Part shown: in pieces, positions 36,005 through 37,903 of the stretch | How positions within the stretch are numbered: position 1 is the stretch's first letter | How the letters are laid out: each line of letters begins with the position of its first letter | Assembly: GCA_023139105.1 (NCBI GenBank) | Contig: JAGLOF010000092.1 | Location: 1-37,903, forward strand | Direction: 5' to 3' | DNA: 37,903 nt | From: a bacterium | GTDB lineage: Bacteria > Zhuqueibacterota > QNDG01 > JAGLOF01 | The notes under the pieces: generated by a model | Seen by the model: the letters and a program-made list of their open reading frames with translations, nothing else | Told to the model about the DNA's origin: nothing | Databases searched by the model: none | Made by a program: the position numbers and the translations under genes

Positions 36005-37651
36005 ATGAATAAAAACACATTATTAGCTTTAGTACTTATTGGTGGAATATTACTGATTACCCCATGGTACATGAAAAATGTTATAGGTGTAAAACCGCAA
36101 CCTAAATCCAATATAACAGCGGACAGCCTTGCAACTTCACCGGCATCCATTCCTGCAACAAAGGCACCGGTGGAAATAGGCAGATCTTTAAATCAACATG
36201 TCACTCCTGTGGCTGTGGAGCCGGAAGCCGGAGCTGAATTGATATGGGTAGAAACAGACCTGTATCGCGGTGCCTTGTCTACTTTAGGTGGCGGTACTAT
36301 TGTTCATTGGGAGTTGAAAGATTATCTAAAAGGTGATAAATCTCTTAGTCAGGCTGTTAATATTATTCCTGAAGGTGCCATAGGTAACCTGGGTATGACC
36401 ATGGACGGTGGAGTAGACCTTTCTCGCAGGGTCTTTCAAAAAGTAGCAGATACGCATATAAATACAGACAACGGCAGTGCCCGGCGTCTCGCCTTTGAAT
36501 TAGTCCTGGATAATGGCGGTGTTATAACACGGACATTTACCTTTGAAGAGAATAGATTTGATTTTGATTTTCAGGTAAAGATTTCAGGGATCAATACATA
36601 TGATGCCGGTTATGTCCTGCATTGGGACTCCGGCCTCTTGCCAACAGAGCAGCGCGTTAAAGATGACATGCCTTACGTAAAATCTGTGGCCATGCAGGGC
36701 GGGGAAGTACTGAGTACCAAATCCAAATCAACCGGCTTCAGCGAAGGTACTACAGAGTGGGCGGCTGTCAGAGTAAAATATTTTATTGCAGCCTTGATAC
36801 CGCGTTCGCAGAAGGGCCGCGGCGTAACTCTCTCAGGCGAAGAGATAAAAATACATGAAGACGGCAAGCTTACGTCATGGAAAAAAATGCGCATGGGGCT
36901 GGCCATGTCCGGCACACATGAAACAGATTTGGATGTCTATCTTGGACCATTGGATCTACCCACAGTAAAAAGCCTGGGCGTTAATCTTGAGAAGACCATG
37001 AATTTTGGTTGGACGGTTATTCAGCCAATTTCAAAAGCCTTTTATTATGTGCTTCAGGCAATGTACGACGTTATTGGTAATTATGGCTGGACTATTATTC
37101 TCTTCTCAATCATGATAAAGATTGTGCTTTATCCGCTAACCCGCAAAAGTTTTCAGTCGATGAAAGAGATGCAGAAGTTGCAACCACGGATCAAAGACCT
37201 TCAGGCTAAATACAAGAGTGATCCGCAGCGGATGAATAAAGAAGTGCAGAAGGTATATAAAGAGCACGGAGTCAATCCACTTGGGGGATGTCTCCCGATG
37301 TTATTGCAGATGCCCGTGCTTTTTGCGTTGTTCAATTTATTTAGAACCACCATCATGCTGCGTCAGGCAGAGTGGCTTATGATCTCTGATCTCTCCGCAC
37401 CTGATGGTATTTTGATGGGCATACATATACTGCCAATCTTGATGGGTGTAACAATGATTTTCCAACAGAAACTTTCAGGAGGCCAGAATCCTCAACAGAA
37501 GATGATGGCATACATGATGCCTGTCATGATGACCTTTATGTTCTACCGCATCTCTGCAGGCCTTAACCTCTATTACATGATGTTTAACCTTTTGACTATT
37601 GTTCAGGAACTTATTGTTAAGAGGAATAAAAAAGAAGAAGTTGAAGCCTAA
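36005..37651 (+). CDS. yidC: Membrane protein insertase YidC
   Basis: A 548-residue inner-membrane insertase, Gram-negative type. It has an N-terminal membrane segment (about 5-20), then a large periplasmic beta domain (about 65-335) and the 60-kDa inner-membrane core with five helices. Core motifs are IMIKIVLYPLTRKSF, NPLGGCLPMLLQMPVLFALF and the ILPILMGVTMIFQQK segment. The groove Arg found in E. coli YidC (Arg366) is replaced by Lys here (MIKIV), a conservative change that I recall from Bacteroidota relatives. The ATG at 36005 has AGGA upstream; a GTG at 35996 is less likely. The C-terminus is charged (RNKKEEVEA). Confidence 0.96.
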   Translation: MNKNTLLALVLIGGILLITPWYMKNVIGVKPQPKSNITADSLATSPASIPATKAPVEIGRSLNQHVTPVAVEPEAGAELIWVETDLYRGALSTLGGGTIVHWELKDYLKGDKSLSQAVNIIPEGAIGNLGMTMDGGVDLSRRVFQKVADTHINTDNGSARRLAFELVLDNGGVITRTFTFEENRFDFDFQVKISGINTYDAGYVLHWDSGLLPTEQRVKDDMPYVKSVAMQGGEVLSTKSKSTGFSEGTTEWAAVRVKYFIAALIPRSQKGRGVTLSGEEIKIHEDGKLTSWKKMRMGLAMSGTHETDLDVYLGPLDLPTVKSLGVNLEKTMNFGWTVIQPISKAFYYVLQAMYDVIGNYGWTIILFSIMIKIVLYPLTRKSFQSMKEMQKLQPRIKDLQAKYKSDPQRMNKEVQKVYKEHGVNPLGGCLPMLLQMPVLFALFNLFRTTIMLRQAEWLMISDLSAPDGILMGIHILPILMGVTMIFQQKLSGGQNPQQKMMAYMMPVMMTFMFYRISAGLNLYYMMFNLLTIVQELIVKRNKKEEVEA

Positions 37652-37677
37652 CCTGTTCTGATAATTTGATGTTATTT

Positions 37678-37707
37678 AAAAACCCCGCCATGTGGCGGGG
37701 TTTTTTT
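37678..37707 (+). terminator. yidC operon terminator
   Basis: A 10-bp stem, AACCCCGCCA (37681-37690) with TGGCGGGGTT (37693-37702), followed directly by a T run to 37707 and flanked by A residues. It begins about 30 nt after the yidC stop and fits an intrinsic terminator. Confidence 0.9.
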
Positions 37708-37843
37708 ATGTTGCACAATGTGGGTGGATTATTAATGGTGTGGAATCTACCGGAAATCTTTTATGGTTATCAGTTATCAATCCCTGTTGTGTAGCGGTGT
37801 TCTTCAGCTATTCCGTGTGAGGATTATTTCATTTGTTTTTTCG

Positions 37844-37872
37844 CACAGAGGACACGAAGGACACGGAGAAAA
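37844..37872. repeat. Short tandem GGACAC-type repeat
   Basis: AGGACAC occurs at 37849-37855 and again at 37858-37864, within a longer purine-rich stretch ending GGAGAAAA. Similar purine-rich strings occur as dispersed repeats in many genomes. No gene was found between yidC and the window end (37652-37903). Confidence 0.4.
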
Positions 37873-37903
37873 CATATTCAAAAATTAGCCCCCGGGGTGT
37901 CAG

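Overview
The window looks like a chromosomal segment of a member of the FCB group (Bacteroidota and relatives), probably outside Bacteroidota proper. The strongest marker is a SprA-type outer-membrane protein of about 2,100 residues (26183-32497). However, many genes here use clear Shine-Dalgarno sequences (AGGAGG before dnaN and the inositol-phosphate synthase gene) and TTG starts, which is unlike typical Bacteroidota. I cannot name a species or phylum with confidence.

Layout. (1) Positions 1-5683 are an AT-rich accessory segment on the minus strand. It holds a cut-off GH3 glycosidase, a GH29 alpha-L-fucosidase, two tandem BRO-family (antirepressor-like) paralogues, decayed gene fragments (SIR2-like, GrpB-like and one unrecognised), an isochorismatase-fold hydrolase and a 60-bp attC-like integron recombination site. 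(2) Positions 5684-13558 are the replication-origin neighbourhood on the minus strand: dnaA, dnaN, a dciA-like gene, gyrB and gyrA, with exact DnaA boxes both upstream of dnaA and between dnaA and dnaN. (3) Positions 13506-16279 hold pyruvate phosphate dikinase and its terminator. (4) Positions 16677-26094 are a tightly packed minus-strand run. In transcription order it encodes a lysine-ketoglutarate reductase-like enzyme, a saccharopine dehydrogenase, rsmI, a CDP-alcohol phosphatidyltransferase, panD, inositol-3-phosphate synthase, a MATE transporter, tmk and a C-terminal-processing protease. (5) sprA lies at 26183-32497 (minus). (6) Divergent from it on the plus strand are lptF-like and lptG-like genes, then rpmH, rnpA, yidD and yidC, ended by a strong terminator.

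How they work together. gyrA, gyrB, dnaN, dnaA and dciA serve replication initiation and topology. The inositol-phosphate synthase and the CDP-alcohol transferase probably make inositol phospholipids. The two saccharopine-pathway enzymes would take lysine to glutamate and aminoadipate semialdehyde. SprA, LptF/G and YidC all serve envelope assembly. The two glycosidases suggest use of fucosylated glycans.

Most interesting signal. Each BRO paralogue contains a near-perfect palindrome (12-13 bp arms) at exactly the same codon position, yet the two palindromes differ in sequence. Both arms have changed together, at the cost of amino-acid changes. This suggests selection on a DNA or RNA structure inside the gene. 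The degenerating cassette with an attC-like site next to it is the second point to follow up.
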